Source: Hyphomicrobium_A sp963782555
GTDB lineage: Bacteria > Pseudomonadota > Alphaproteobacteria > Rhizobiales > Hyphomicrobiaceae
Direction of reading: 5' to 3'
Length of the DNA stretch: 64,000 nucleotides
Assembly (NCBI GenBank): GCA_963782555.1
Contig: CAWAKB010000005.1
Location: forward strand, 620,001 to 684,000
Part shown: piece after piece, positions 33,799 through 45,194 of the stretch
Numbering within the stretch: position 1 is the stretch's first letter
Layout of the letters: every line of letters starts with the position of its first letter
Position numbers and translations under genes: made by a program
The notes under the pieces: model-generated
The model's database searches: none
What the model saw: only the letters and a program-made list of their open reading frames with translations
What the model was told of the DNA's origin: nothing

Positions 33799-35451
33799 AT
33801 GAGCGGGCGCACGAAGTTCTACATCACCACCGCCATCTCCTATCCCAACGGTGTGCCGCACATCGGGCATGCCTACGAGGCGATTGCGACCGACACCATC
33901 GCCCGCTTCGAGCGGCTCGACGGCAAGGACGTCTATTTCCTCACCGGCACCGACGAGCACGGCCTCAAGATGAAGCAGACGGCGGCCAAGGAGGGGATGA
34001 CGCCCCGCGAGCTCGCCGACCGCAACGCCAAGCGCTTTCGCGAGATGGCGGGCGTGCTCGGCCTCTCCAACGACAATTTCATCCGCACCACCGAGGAGCG
34101 CCATTACCGCTCGTGCGAGGAGATCTGGCGGCGCATGGAGAAGGCCGGCGACATCTTTCTTAAGAACTACGGCGGCTGGTACTCCGTGCGCGACGAGGCC
34201 TTTTATGCCGAGAGCGAGACGGTCGTCGGGCCCGACAACGTGCGCCGCGGTCCGCAAGGGACGCCGGTGGAGTGGACGGAGGAGGAGACCTACTTCTTCC
34301 GCCTCTCTGCCTATGAGGACAAGCTCCTGCGCCACTACGAGGAGAACCCAGACTTCATCCTGCCGCCGGAGCGGCGGAACGAGGTCGTGAGCTTCGTCAA
34401 AGGCGGGCTGGAGGACCTTTCCATCTCGCGCACGACGCTCGACTGGGGCATCCCCGTTCCGACATCACGCCAGGAAGGCGACAACGCGCCCTCCCACGTC
34501 ATGTACGTGTGGGTCGATGCGCTCACCAACTACATCACCGGCGTCGGCTTTCCCGACGAGACCGCGAAGCTCTGGCACTATTGGCCAGCCGACGTGCACG
34601 TCATCGGCAAGGACATCCTGCGCTTTCACGCGGTCTACTGGCCGGCCTTCCTGATGTCGGCGGGCATAGAGCGGCCCAAGCGCGTCTTTAGCCACGGGTT
34701 CGTGTTGAGCAAGGGCGAGAAGATGTCGAAGTCGATCGGCAACGTCGTCGATCCCTTCGATCTGGTGCACGCCTATGGGCTCGATCCCGTACGCTATTTC
34801 TTCCTGCGCGAGGTCAATTTCGGCCACGATGGCAACTACAGCCCCGAGGCGATTGCCAACCGCATCAATGCCGATCTCGCCAACGACCTCGGCAACCTGG
34901 CTCAGCGCTCGCTGTCGATGATCGCCAAGAACTGCGCGAGTAAGGTGCCCGAGCCTGGCGACTTCACCGAGTCCGACCAGGCGATCCTCGCCGCCGCCGA
35001 TGCGATGCATGCCAAGGCCCGCGAGGCCATGGACCGCCAGGCCGTCACCAAGTACCTCGACACGGTGTGGGCGGTGGTGGCGGAGGCTAACCGCTACTTT
35101 GCGGGCGAGGAGCCGTGGGCGAAGAAGAAGACCGACTTCAAGCGCATGGAGACCATCCTCTATGTGACGGCGGAGGTTGTGCGCCAGATCGCGGTGCTGG
35201 CGGCGGCCGTGATGCCGCACTCGGCCGAAAAGCTCTTGAACCTACTGGGGCAAGAGGAGGAGAAGCGCTCGTTTGCTTCGCTGGGTGAAGCCGGTCGGCT
35301 CGTTCCCGGCACGTTGCTCCCGGAGCCGCAAGGCGTGTTTCCACGCTACGTTGAGCCCGAGGCGGAAGCGGGTGGCGGAAGCGCGCCCGGGCCCAAGCTG
35401 GACGCCAAGCCGAAGCCGCCAAAGCAGGCCAAGCAGAAGACCAAGCCATGA
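33799..35451 (+). CDS. metG: methionyl-tRNA synthetase, 550 aa
   Basis: Class I aminoacyl-tRNA synthetase. HIGH motif in YPNGVPHIGHAYEAI (residues 14-28), the connective peptide without zinc cysteines (GGWYSVRDEAFYAESET), the KMSKS loop GEKMSKSIGNV, and a helical anticodon-binding domain. ATG 33799 begins the conserved KFYITTAISYPN segment; an earlier in-frame start (33739) lacks support. The Lys/Pro-rich tail (DAKPKPPKQAKQKTKP) is common. The stop overlaps tatD (ATGA). The operon tmk-holB-metG-tatD-MBL is well known in alphaproteobacteria. Confidence 0.97.
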   Translation: MSGRTKFYITTAISYPNGVPHIGHAYEAIATDTIARFERLDGKDVYFLTGTDEHGLKMKQTAAKEGMTPRELADRNAKRFREMAGVLGLSNDNFIRTTEERHYRSCEEIWRRMEKAGDIFLKNYGGWYSVRDEAFYAESETVVGPDNVRRGPQGTPVEWTEEETYFFRLSAYEDKLLRHYEENPDFILPPERRNEVVSFVKGGLEDLSISRTTLDWGIPVPTSRQEGDNAPSHVMYVWVDALTNYITGVGFPDETAKLWHYWPADVHVIGKDILRFHAVYWPAFLMSAGIERPKRVFSHGFVLSKGEKMSKSIGNVVDPFDLVHAYGLDPVRYFFLREVNFGHDGNYSPEAIANRINADLANDLGNLAQRSLSMIAKNCASKVPEPGDFTESDQAILAAADAMHAKAREAMDRQAVTKYLDTVWAVVAEANRYFAGEEPWAKKKTDFKRMETILYVTAEVVRQIAVLAAAVMPHSAEKLLNLLGQEEEKRSFASLGEAGRLVPGTLLPEPQGVFPRYVEPEAEAGGGSAPGPKLDAKPKPPKQAKQKTKP

Positions 35452-36251
35452 TGCTCGTCGACCATCACTGCCACCTGGACTTCCCGCAGCTCGCCGAGGA
35501 CCGCGCCGGCATTCTGGCGCGCGCGCGGGCGGCCGGTGTTGGCGTGATGGTGACGATCTCGACGCAGATCAGACATCTGCCCGAGCTGTTGACCATCGCT
35601 GAGGCCAACGAGAACGTCTACTGCTCGGTCGGCACCCATCCCCACAACGCCCACGAGGAGCTTGACATTCCGGTCGAGGAGATCGTGCGTCTCTCCGAGC
35701 ACCCCAAGGTCGTCGCCATCGGCGAGGCGGGGCTCGACTACTACTACAAGCACTCCACGCCCGAGGCCCAGGCAGAGGGCTTTCGCCATCACATCGCAGC
35801 GGCGCGGCAGACGGGGCTGCCGCTCGAGATCCACACGCGCGAGGCCGACGCCGACACCGCGGCGATCCTGGAGGAGGAGCACGCCAAGGGACCGTTCCCG
35901 GCGATCCTGCACTGCTACACGGGCGGACCCGATCTCGCCGCCCGCGCTCTGGCGCTGGGCCTCTATGTGTCGTTCACCGGCGTGGTGACGTTCAAGAAGT
36001 CGGAGGCATTGCGAGAGATTGCCAAGTCGGTTCCGCTCGAGCGCATGCTGGTCGAGACAGACTCGCCTTTCCTGGCGCCCGAGCCCTACCGCGGTAAGAC
36101 CAATGAGCCGGCCTACGTCGTGAACACGGCCAAGGCCCTTGCCAAGGTCAAGGGCGTGTCGGTGGAGGAGATCGCGGCAGCGACCAGCGACAACTTCTTC
36201 CGGCTGTTCGGCAAGGTCCGCCGTCCCTTGGCGAAGGACACCGCCGCATGA
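35448..36251 (+). CDS. tatD: TatD-family hydrolase (deoxyribonuclease), 267 aa
   Basis: Metal-dependent TIM-barrel nuclease of the TatD family. Metal ligands: LVDHHCHLDFPQ (two His), GEAGLDYYY (Glu), EIHTREAD (His), LHCYTGG (His) and VETDSPFLAPEPYRGKTNEP (Asp). Complete length. Starts and stops overlap its neighbours by 4 bases on both sides, so it is translationally coupled in the metG operon. Confidence 0.94.
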   Translation: MMLVDHHCHLDFPQLAEDRAGILARARAAGVGVMVTISTQIRHLPELLTIAEANENVYCSVGTHPHNAHEELDIPVEEIVRLSEHPKVVAIGEAGLDYYYKHSTPEAQAEGFRHHIAAARQTGLPLEIHTREADADTAAILEEEHAKGPFPAILHCYTGGPDLAARALALGLYVSFTGVVTFKKSEALREIAKSVPLERMLVETDSPFLAPEPYRGKTNEPAYVVNTAKALAKVKGVSVEEIAAATSDNFFRLFGKVRRPLAKDTAA

Positions 36252-37042
36252 GCTTTCGCGCCATGATCCTCGGCTGCGGCTCCTCCGGCGGCGTGCCGCG
36301 CGTTGGCACCATGTGGGGCGCCTGCGATCCCGCCGAGCCGAAGAACCGGCGGCGGCGCTGCAGCCTCCTCGTCGAGCGCATGGATGGGGGACGCCACACC
36401 ACGGTTCTGGTCGACAGCTCGCCGGACTTGCGCGAGCAGCTCCTTTCTGTGCGCGCTGACGTGCTCGACGGGGTGCTCTATACCCACGACCATGCCGACC
36501 ACACGCATGGCATCGACGATTTGCGCATGGTCTCCTACGCCATGAAGCGGCGCATCGATGTGTGGGGCGACAAGGCGACGCTCAAGAGCCTCGAGGATCG
36601 CTTCCGTTACTGCTTCCAGACGCTTCCGGGCTCCAATTACCGGCCCATCCTTTCAGCGCACACGATCAATCCCTCCGTGCCGATCAAAATCGAGGGGCCA
36701 GGTGGCGTTATCGCGGCGGTCCCCATTGCGCAGGAGCACGGCGACATCGGCTCGCTCGGCTTCCGTTTCGGGCGCCTTGCCTACTCGCCAGATCTCAGCG
36801 GCATCCCCGAGGCCTCGGTGCCGCTCTTGCGTGGGCTCGATGTCTGGATCGTCGATGCGCTCCGCTTCACCCCGCATCCGAGCCACTTCTCGGTGAAGCA
36901 GGCGCTGCAATGGATCGAGCGCTTGCAGCCGAAGCGCGCCATCCTCACGCACATGACCACCGACCTCGATTACGAGGCCTTGAAGCGCGAGCTTCCCGCC
37001 GGCGTCGAGCCCGCCTACGACGGCATGGTCATCGCGTTCTAG
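36248..37042 (+). CDS. MBL-fold metallo-hydrolase, PhnP-like, 264 aa
   Basis: Metallo-beta-lactamase fold with the metal motif YTHDHADHTHGIDDLR; N-terminal LGCGSSGGVPRVG and a Cys/Arg patch (AEPKNRRRRCSLLVE) as in PhnP/LipB-associated phosphodiesterases. Other ligands: QEHG, SPDLSGIP and the final THM. Predicted to act on cyclic phosphates or phosphodiesters; the substrate is not certain. Last gene of the tmk-metG operon, convergent with the SDR gene 20 bases away. Confidence 0.88.
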   Translation: MSFRAMILGCGSSGGVPRVGTMWGACDPAEPKNRRRRCSLLVERMDGGRHTTVLVDSSPDLREQLLSVRADVLDGVLYTHDHADHTHGIDDLRMVSYAMKRRIDVWGDKATLKSLEDRFRYCFQTLPGSNYRPILSAHTINPSVPIKIEGPGGVIAAVPIAQEHGDIGSLGFRFGRLAYSPDLSGIPEASVPLLRGLDVWIVDALRFTPHPSHFSVKQALQWIERLQPKRAILTHMTTDLDYEALKRELPAGVEPAYDGMVIAF

Positions 37043-37061
37043 GTTTGGCGGACGAGACGAG

Positions 37062-37820
37062 TCAAACGTCGCCGCTCGTCGTCTCTGCGGTCCGCTTCTT
37101 CACCCAATCGCGGAAATTGATGATGCGTCCGTTGAAGGTGCACGCGGGCGAGACGAGCTCCAGAAACAACGGCACGACCTCCTCCGGCGCCGGCAGCGTC
37201 TTAGGGTCCTCGCCGGGGAAAGCCTTGGCGCGCATCTGCGTGCGCACGCCGCCGGGATTGATGAGGTTGGCTCTGACCGGTGTGCTGGCGAGCTCGTGCG
37301 CATAGGTCTTGACCAGCGTCTCCAGCCCCGCCTTGGAGACCGCGTAAGGTCCCCAATAGGCATACTTGCCGGCCGATGCGCCCGACGTGGCAAACACCGC
37401 GCGGCCGGCCTCGGCGCGCTTCAACAGCGGATCGAGGGTGCGGATGAGCCGCCAGTTGGCGGAGAGATTGATGTCGATGACGGCATTCCACGCATCCTCC
37501 GTCACGTGATTGAGAGGCGACAGCGGCCCAAGAATGCCGGCGCAGCCAACCAAGATGTCGAGCTTGCCCCAGCGCTGAAAGAGCGTCGGTCCCAGCTGAT
37601 CGATCTTGTCGCCCTGGCGCAGGTCGAGTGCGAGCAGTGTGGCCTTGCCGCCTTGGGCGCGGATCTCGTCGTCGAGCTCCTCGAGCGCCCCGACCGTTCG
37701 TGCAGTGATCACGACGTGGGCACCCTCTTTGGCCAGGGCCAGCGCGACGGCGCGACCGATCCCGCGAGAGGCTCCCGTGACGAGGGCCAGGCGCTCCTTA
37801 AGCGGTTTCTTGGTTTTCAT
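37062..37820 (-). CDS. short-chain dehydrogenase/reductase, 252 aa
   Basis: Rossmann-fold SDR: cofactor motif VTGASRGIGRAVAL, NNAG equivalent GCAGILGPL, catalytic Ser in TSGASAGK, and YAVSKAGLETL (Tyr-x-x-x-Lys). ATG 37820 is preferred to the GTG at 37832 because homologues begin near KERLALVTG. Specific substrate unknown. The gene is separate from purF (138 bases) but on the same strand. Confidence 0.9.
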   Translation of the reverse strand: MKTKKPLKERLALVTGASRGIGRAVALALAKEGAHVVITARTVGALEELDDEIRAQGGKATLLALDLRQGDKIDQLGPTLFQRWGKLDILVGCAGILGPLSPLNHVTEDAWNAVIDINLSANWRLIRTLDPLLKRAEAGRAVFATSGASAGKYAYWGPYAVSKAGLETLVKTYAHELASTPVRANLINPGGVRTQMRAKAFPGEDPKTLPAPEEVVPLFLELVSPACTFNGRIINFRDWVKKRTAETTSGDV

Positions 37821-37958
37821 TCCCGGTCTCACTGGAGCACGCCCACAGGCTACTCCAATGACTGCTAGCCGTCAGCCGCTGGCGAGGCAAGCCCAGGCGC
37901 TCGTCCTGGTTTCCGGGAGGCTCCGACTTTCGGACAAGGGCCGTAGAAACACCGTTTC

Positions 37959-39449
37959 TCAGCCAACCTCGGCCAAGAGCGAGAGCTGGCGCGGCACCGT
38001 CTGGCCGTTCTGGTCGGCGAGCGGCGTCGGGTACTCCCCCGTGAAGCAATGGTCGGTAAACTGAGGGCTGCGGGCGTCGCGGTGATCCAAGCCGACGGCG
38101 CGGTAGATGCCGTCGACGGAGAGGAAGGCCAGCGAGTCGGCGCCGAGAAACGCGCGCATGCCTTCGAGGTCCTTATTGGCGGCCAAGAGGTCGACCTTGT
38201 CGGGTGTGTCGATGCCGTAATAGTCGGGGTGCGTGATCGGCGGCGAGGCGATGCGCATGTGCACCTCCTTGGCGCCAGCCTCGTACATGAGCTTGACGAT
38301 CTTCTTCGAGGTGGTGCCGCGCACGACGCTGTCGTCGACGAGCACGATGCGGTTGCCGCGGATGACGCTGGCGTTGGCCGAGTGCTTGAGCTTGACGCCC
38401 AGCGCTCGGATCCGCTGCTCGGGCTCGATGAAGGTGCGGCCCACGTAGTGGTTGCGGATGATGCCGAGCTCGAAGGGTACGTTCGCCTCTTGCGCATAGC
38501 CGATGGCCGCGGGCACGCCGAAGTCCGGGATGGGCACGATGACATCGGCCGGTGCCATTGCCTCGCGTGCAAGCTGTATACCCATCTGCTTGCGGACATC
38601 GTAGACGGTGCGTCCGTCGATGACCGAGTCGGGGCGCGCGAAATAGATGTACTCGAAGATGCAGGGTCGCGCCGGGCGCAGCGGGAAGGGGCGGTGGCTC
38701 TCGATCCCGGATTCCGTGATCACCACGACCTCGCCGTTCTCCACCTCGCGTATGAACTCGGCGCCGACCATGTCGAGCGCGCAAGTCTCGGAGGCGAGCA
38801 CGTAGGAGCTGTCGAGCCGGCCGATGACGAGCGGGCGGATGCCGATGGGGTCGCGCGCTCCGATCAGCATGTCGTTGGTCAGACACACGAGCGCATAGGC
38901 GCCCTCGATCTGGCGCAAGGCCTCCACGAAGCGCTCCACGATGCGGCGCTTCTGCGAGCGGGAAAGAAGATGGAGAAGAACCTCCGTGTCGGAGGTCGAC
39001 TGGCAGATCGCGCCTGAGGAGATCAGCTCCTCGCGCACGGTGAGCGCATTGGTGAAATTGCCGTTGTGGGCGACGGCGAAGCCGCCGGTGTCGATGTCGG
39101 CGAACAGCGGCTGCACGTTGCGCATCACCGCGTCGCCGGTTGTCGAGTAGCGGTTGTGGCCGATGGCGAGGTGGCCCTGCAGGCGCTGGATCACGCTGGC
39201 GCGGGAGAAGTTGTCGCCGACGAGCCCCATGCGCCGCTCTTGGTGGAACTGCATGCCGTCGTAGGTGACGATGCCGCAGGCTTCCTGTCCGCGATGCTGC
39301 AGCGCGTGCAGCCCCAGAGCGGTGATGGCAGCGGCTTCGGGGTGCCCAAAAACACCAAAGACCCCGCATTCCTCGCGGAGTTTATCATCGCCGTAGCGCA
39401 GGTACCCAGGACCTCGCAGCTTATGATTGGCCTCAAGCCAATGAGTCAT
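37959..39449 (-). CDS. purF: amidophosphoribosyltransferase, 496 aa
   Basis: First step of purine synthesis: transfers the amide N of glutamine to PRPP. The N-terminal glutaminase nucleophile is the Cys in LREECGVFGVFG, after an approximately 27-residue propeptide-like leader (MTHWLEANHKLRGPGYLRYG). The PRPP loop IVLVDDSVVRGTTSKKIV and the glutaminase residues HNRYSTTG and AHNGNFTN are present. ATG 39449 starts the conserved leader; a longer frame upstream lacks homology. Cys residues suggest the 4Fe-4S type. Follows cvpA on the same strand, a frequent pair. Confidence 0.97.
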   Translation of the reverse strand: MTHWLEANHKLRGPGYLRYGDDKLREECGVFGVFGHPEAAAITALGLHALQHRGQEACGIVTYDGMQFHQERRMGLVGDNFSRASVIQRLQGHLAIGHNRYSTTGDAVMRNVQPLFADIDTGGFAVAHNGNFTNALTVREELISSGAICQSTSDTEVLLHLLSRSQKRRIVERFVEALRQIEGAYALVCLTNDMLIGARDPIGIRPLVIGRLDSSYVLASETCALDMVGAEFIREVENGEVVVITESGIESHRPFPLRPARPCIFEYIYFARPDSVIDGRTVYDVRKQMGIQLAREAMAPADVIVPIPDFGVPAAIGYAQEANVPFELGIIRNHYVGRTFIEPEQRIRALGVKLKHSANASVIRGNRIVLVDDSVVRGTTSKKIVKLMYEAGAKEVHMRIASPPITHPDYYGIDTPDKVDLLAANKDLEGMRAFLGADSLAFLSVDGIYRAVGLDHRDARSPQFTDHCFTGEYPTPLADQNGQTVPRQLSLLAEVG

Positions 39450-39523
39450 GGCCACCTCCCGCTGGTGTCCTGCTGACGTCCGATGAAGGTACACTACTGT
39501 TAACGCTGGCACCAGGCGCCCGG

Positions 39524-40168
39524 TCAGCCGGCGCGCACCTGCCACGTGACAGAAATATGATACTTTTCGCGCGCTTCAAGCGCTAATTCGTCGCCCCACG
39601 GGTTTTTGAGGGACCCCTGTTGCTCCTCCGGAAGCTGCTCGCCCGGCGGCGCGGTCAGGGAGGAGGGCAGGTGCAATTCGAGCATGTAGCGCAAGGCGTC
39701 CCCGGTCGCCTTAATGTAGGGCAGCGACTTGGCCTCGCGCACCCAGGGGTAGTGCTGGTTGGTATCGGGGAAAAAGGCCGCGTAGAACATGTAGGGGATG
39801 ACGATAAGGATAAATCCCCGTGCCACGCCGAAAAGGAAGCCCAGGACCCGGTCGACCATGCCGATGCGGCTATCCAGGATGGTGTCCGAGATGCGGGCCG
39901 TGATCAGGTGAACCACAATCAGCACAATGAGGAAGATAACGGCGCCCACGACGATCTGTGCAACCGCCACCTGGGTGCCCATCTGCTGGGCCATCTCCTG
40001 GGCAAACGGCTTGTGGTAGAGCACGAAATAGAGGACGGCCGCCGCCGCCACCGCCCACGAGACGATCGACAGCATCTCGCGCGCGAAACCGCGGTACATG
40101 GCCAGCAGGCCGGAGATGAAGCAGACGGCGATCAGCGCGGCGTCGAGATACGTGATCGGTCCCAGCAT
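39524..40168 (-). CDS. CvpA family membrane protein, 214 aa
   Basis: Inner membrane protein with four to five helices (LDAALIAVCFISGLLAMYRG, AREMLSIVSWAVAAAAVLYF, VVGAVIFLIVLIVVHLI, FLFGVARGFILIVIPYMFYA) and a soluble C-terminal part. Matches the CvpA (colicin V production) family; GFAREMLSI in the loop after helix 1 is a family mark. ATG 40168 begins the hydrophobic start. Located 74 bases before purF, as often seen. Confidence 0.9.
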   Translation of the reverse strand: MLGPITYLDAALIAVCFISGLLAMYRGFAREMLSIVSWAVAAAAVLYFVLYHKPFAQEMAQQMGTQVAVAQIVVGAVIFLIVLIVVHLITARISDTILDSRIGMVDRVLGFLFGVARGFILIVIPYMFYAAFFPDTNQHYPWVREAKSLPYIKATGDALRYMLELHLPSSLTAPPGEQLPEEQQGSLKNPWGDELALEAREKYHISVTWQVRAG

Positions 40169-40214
40169 AGTCGCCCCGTAGTCGCGGCCTAGAGATGGTA
40201 AACGCCGCCCGTTG

Positions 40215-41589
<1,375 letters not shown>

Positions 41590-41591
41590 GA

Positions 41592-42812
41592 TCAGCCGGG
41601 CTCGTCGAGATAGACGCGGTGGAAGCGCGGTCCGAGCCTGGTCAACACCTCGTAGCCGATGGTGCCGGCGGCGCGTCCCACCGTCTCGAGCGGAAGGTCA
41701 GGACCCACGAGGTCGACCCAATCGCCGCGCTGGGGGGCGGGATCGCAAAAGTCCGTCACGTCGACGGTGATCAGGTCCATGGAGACGCGCCCGACGATCG
41801 GCGCCCGCTTGCCGCCAATGGCGACGGCGCCGCCGGGCGTGTCGTTGGTCGCGCTGGCGTGGCGGAACACGCCGTCGGCGTAGCCCGCTGCAATGGTGGC
41901 GATGCGGCGCGGGGATGGCGCGCGATAGCTTGCTGAATAGCCGATGCGGCCGCCGACGGCGACGTCGTGCACCTGCAGGATGCGCGCTCGCACGCGCACG
42001 ATGGGGCCGACCGGAGTGGCGCGATGGGGCGCCGCCTGGCCGCCGTAGAGCGCATAGCCCGGGCGCACCAGATCGAGGTGAAAGTCCTTGCCGAGCATGA
42101 GGCCGTCGGAGGCGGCGAGACTGGAGCGCGCGGGCGGCAGGCCGGCGCGCAGTCGATGAAAGATGTCTAGCTGCTCCCGGTTCATCGGATGGTGGGCCTC
42201 GTCCGCGCAGGCGAGGTGGCTCATGACGAGGCCGATGTCGAGACGGCGCAGAAGCACTGCCTCGCGTACGAGCTCGCGCACCTCTTTGGCGCCCATGCCG
42301 AGCCGATGCAGCCCGGTGTCGACATGCAAGGCCGCCGGCGGCGCGCGCGTACCATTGTTGGCGAGCGAGGCCCAGGTGCGCACGTCCTCGAGGTTCGACA
42401 GCACCGGTGCAGCACCGAGATGCGCCACGTCGTGCACGGTCCCAGGCAGGAGCCCGTCGAGCATGTAGATAACCGCGCGCGGGGCGAGCGTGCGGGCTCG
42501 CGCCGCCTCATCGAGCGTGGCGACGAAGAAGGTGCGGCAACCGGTCTCCAAGAGCGCGGGGATGACGCGCTCGGCACCCACGCCGTAGGCGTCGGCTTTG
42601 ACGACGGCAGCGCATTCGGCCGGTGCCACGTGACAGGCAAGCGCCTGCCAGTTGGCGCGAAGGCGGGAAAGGTCGATGAGGATCACGCCGGTGGCGCCGG
42701 CCGGGATCGTAGTGGTCGTGGCGCGCGGGCCCGCTTCGAGGGACGGCGCCGGTTGTGGCGTCGCCCCCGCGCTGTCGGCGCGGCGCGTTCGGCGGCCCCG
42801 GATCTCGTGCAC
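41592..42812 (-). CDS. alr: alanine racemase, 406 aa
   Basis: PLP enzyme that makes D-alanine for peptidoglycan. The PLP lysine is in VVKADAYGVGA; the second catalytic base lies in GRIGYSASYRA; IVGRVSMDLITVDVTD is conserved. GTG at 42812 follows GGGGGAGA and is the likely start; a same-frame region upstream belongs to out-of-frame dnaB and would give a false dnaB-alr fusion. The N-terminal Arg/Ala-rich stretch of about 40 residues is not conserved. Two bases separate it from radA, so they are one operon. Confidence 0.93.
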   Translation of the reverse strand: MHEIRGRRTRRADSAGATPQPAPSLEAGPRATTTTIPAGATGVILIDLSRLRANWQALACHVAPAECAAVVKADAYGVGAERVIPALLETGCRTFFVATLDEAARARTLAPRAVIYMLDGLLPGTVHDVAHLGAAPVLSNLEDVRTWASLANNGTRAPPAALHVDTGLHRLGMGAKEVRELVREAVLLRRLDIGLVMSHLACADEAHHPMNREQLDIFHRLRAGLPPARSSLAASDGLMLGKDFHLDLVRPGYALYGGQAAPHRATPVGPIVRVRARILQVHDVAVGGRIGYSASYRAPSPRRIATIAAGYADGVFRHASATNDTPGGAVAIGGKRAPIVGRVSMDLITVDVTDFCDPAPQRGDWVDLVGPDLPLETVGRAAGTIGYEVLTRLGPRFHRVYLDEPG

Positions 42813-42880
42813 GGGACGTCTCCCCCGAAAAGCTTGAGGAGCACCAGTCTTAGCGGAGAATCGGGGTTGAAACGAGGCCA

Positions 42881-44399
42881 TTAACCCACGTAATCGGGCA
42901 CCTGATAGTCGCGCACCAGGTTGGCGAAGCGGGTGAATTGCGCCTCGAAGGCGAGTGGCACGGTGCCCGTGGGGCCGTGGCGCTGCTTGCCGATGATGAC
43001 CTCGGCCTTGCCGTGGACGAGGCTCATCTCCTGCTGCCACTTGAGCATCTCTTCCACGTTCGCCTCGGACGGCTTCTTGCGCTCCACGTAGTACTCCTCG
43101 CGGAACACGAACATGACGACGTCGGCGTCCTGCTCGATCGAGCCCGACTTCGCGCAGGTCTGATAGCTGCGGGCGCTTGTCGTCGCGCTGCTCCACCTGA
43201 CGCGAGAGCTGCGACAGCGCGAGGATCGGCACGTTGAGCTCCTTGGCCAGCGCCTTGAGGCCCGTGGTGATCTCGGACACCTCCTGCACGCGGCCTTCGC
43301 TTGTGCGCTTGTGGCCGGTCAGTAGCTGCAGGTAGTCGACGACGAGGAGGCCGAGGCCCCGCTGGCGCTTGAGCTTGCGTGCGCGCGCTGCGAGCTGCGC
43401 CACCGAGATGCCGCCCGTCTGGTCGATGTAGAGCGGGATCTCGCTCATCTCGCGGCTCACCTCGACGAGCTTGCGGAACTCGCCCTCGTCGATCATGCCG
43501 CGCCTGATCTTCTCGCTCGAGATCTCGGCCTGCTCTGAGAGGATACGCGTGGCGAGTTGCTCGGCTGACATTTCCAGCGAGAAGAAGCCGACGATGGCGC
43601 CGTCGACGCTCTTATCCGTGCCGTCGGGCTGGCGCTCGCACTTGTAGTTCTTGGCAATGTTGTAGGCGATGTTGGTGGCGAGCGCGGTTTTGCCCATGCT
43701 CGGTCGCCCTGCCAGGATGACGAGGTCGGACGACTGCAGGCCGCCGAGGCGGCTGTCGAGATCGGCGAGCCCGGTCGCCAGCCCCGACAGATGCCCGGAG
43801 CGCTGATAGGCGGCGTTCGCCATGTCGATGGCGTTGGTGAGCGCCGTGCCGAAGCCTAAGAAGCCCTGGCCGTACTTGCGCTGCTCGGCGAGATCATAGA
43901 GGCGCGTCTCGGCCTCCTCGATCTGGATCTGGGGTGTGGAGTCCACGGTGCTGTCGTAGGCGCCGTTGACCATGTCCTCGCCGATGATGATGAGGGCGCG
44001 GCGCGTGGCGAGGTCGTAGACCGTGCGGCCGTAGTCCTGCGCATTGATGATGGTCGTGGCGTTGGCCGCGAGCGTGCCGAGGTATTGCGGCACCGTGAGG
44101 TTGGGCGAGATCGGCTCGGCCGTCTCGAAGAACGTCCTCAGCGTGATGGGCGTTGCCTGCTTACCCGCAAGAATGAGCTTGCCGGCTGTCTCGAAGATCT
44201 GCTGATGCAGCGGATCGAAGAAGTGGTGCGGCTCGAGGAACGCGGAGACGCGATCCATCGCCTCGTTGTTGACGAGGATGGCGCCGAGCAGCGCCTGCTC
44301 GGCCTCCAGGTTGTGAGGGGCCTGCCGGAAGGCAAGAGGCTCGTTGGCGGTTGCCGCCGCCATGAGCCGGTCGGAGATGAGCGTCGCGTTTTGTGCCAT
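42881..44399 (-). CDS. dnaB: replicative DNA helicase DnaB, one frameshift
   Basis: Hexameric replication helicase. N-terminal domain (APHNLEAEQALLGAILVNNE) and RecA-like ATPase with Walker A GRPSMGKTALATNIAYN, VVDYLQLL and LSQLSRQVEQRDDKRPQLSD. After DLRE the frame is wrong; an extra base near 43,148 (plus-strand C) separates it from the true continuation (SGSIEQDADVVMFVFREEYY ... RDYQVPDYVG, stop 42881). Restoring it gives about 505 residues. DnaB is essential, so the shift is most likely an error in the sequence. Without correction the reading runs into alr. Confidence 0.93.
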
Positions 44400-44537
44400 G
44401 CGGCGGAGCTATTCAGATTCGCCATAGCTCCGTCGAGCGATGACGAGCCGTCAAGTCCCTCCCGCGCTACAATCTTCCCCGCTATGCACAGGGGGTCGGA
44501 ATTCGCTTGCCGACCCGAATCGCAGGCGCGCGCCTGT

Positions 44538-45137
44538 TTAGGCGGTTTCGCCTTCGCTCGCTTCCTCGGCCGCGGCCGGCTCCGGCGCAGCGCCTTCCTC
44601 GAAGATCTCGTCGGGGTTGAAGGTCTCGAGCTCGAGCTTCTCCTCCTTTACCACCGTCACGTCCTCGCCGCGCGATTGGCGCGCGGCCTCATCCTCGGAG
44701 CGCGCCACGTTGAGCGTGATCCTGACCACGACCTCCGGATGGAGCGCGACGCTCGTCTCGTGCAGACCGAGCGTCTTGATCGGCCGATCGAGAATGACCT
44801 GGCGCCGCTCGATGGTGAAGCCCCCGGCGGTTACCACGTCGGCGATGTCGCGCGTGGAGACCGAGCCGTAGAGCTGGCCGGTGTCGCCGGCGGAGCGGAT
44901 CGCCACGAAGATCTTGCCCTCGAGCTTCTCGGCAACGGCTTCGGCCTCTTTCTTCAATTCGAGATTGTTGGCCTCGAGCTGTGCGCGCTGGGTCTCGAAG
45001 TGGGCGCGGTTCTCGTCCGTGGCGCGCAGCGCCTTCTTCTGCGGCAGCAGAAAGTTGCGTGCATAGCCGTCCTTGACGTTGACCACGTCGCCCATCTGGC
45101 CAAGCCGACCGATGCGCTGGAGCAGAATGACTTCCAT
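44538..45137 (-). CDS. rplI: 50S ribosomal protein L9, 199 aa
   Basis: L9 N-terminal domain: MEVILLQRIGRLGQMGDVVN then VKDGYARNFLLPQKKA, a long connecting helix (QRAQLEANNLELKKEAEAVA) and the C-terminal domain (GQLYGSVSTRDIADVV). An acidic tail (EEGAAPEPAAAEEASEGETA) is typical of alphaproteobacterial L9. ATG has GGAGTTCC-type leader. Part of the rpsF-rpsR-DUF2232-rplI unit; dnaB follows after 138 bases. Confidence 0.96.
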   Translation of the reverse strand: MEVILLQRIGRLGQMGDVVNVKDGYARNFLLPQKKALRATDENRAHFETQRAQLEANNLELKKEAEAVAEKLEGKIFVAIRSAGDTGQLYGSVSTRDIADVVTAGGFTIERRQVILDRPIKTLGLHETSVALHPEVVVRITLNVARSEDEAARQSRGEDVTVVKEEKLELETFNPDEIFEEGAAPEPAAAEEASEGETA

Positions 45138-45194
45138 GGGGGAACTCCTTTTCTTCGTGTCCTTGGGTGTTTCAGTCTTTGTTTGGATTTGGGA

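Noticed and set aside
41592..44399. 935-residue DnaB-alanine racemase fusion
   Set aside because: It arises from the frameshift near 43,148; about 110 residues between the two domains are out-of-frame nonsense, and the true dnaB end lies in another frame.
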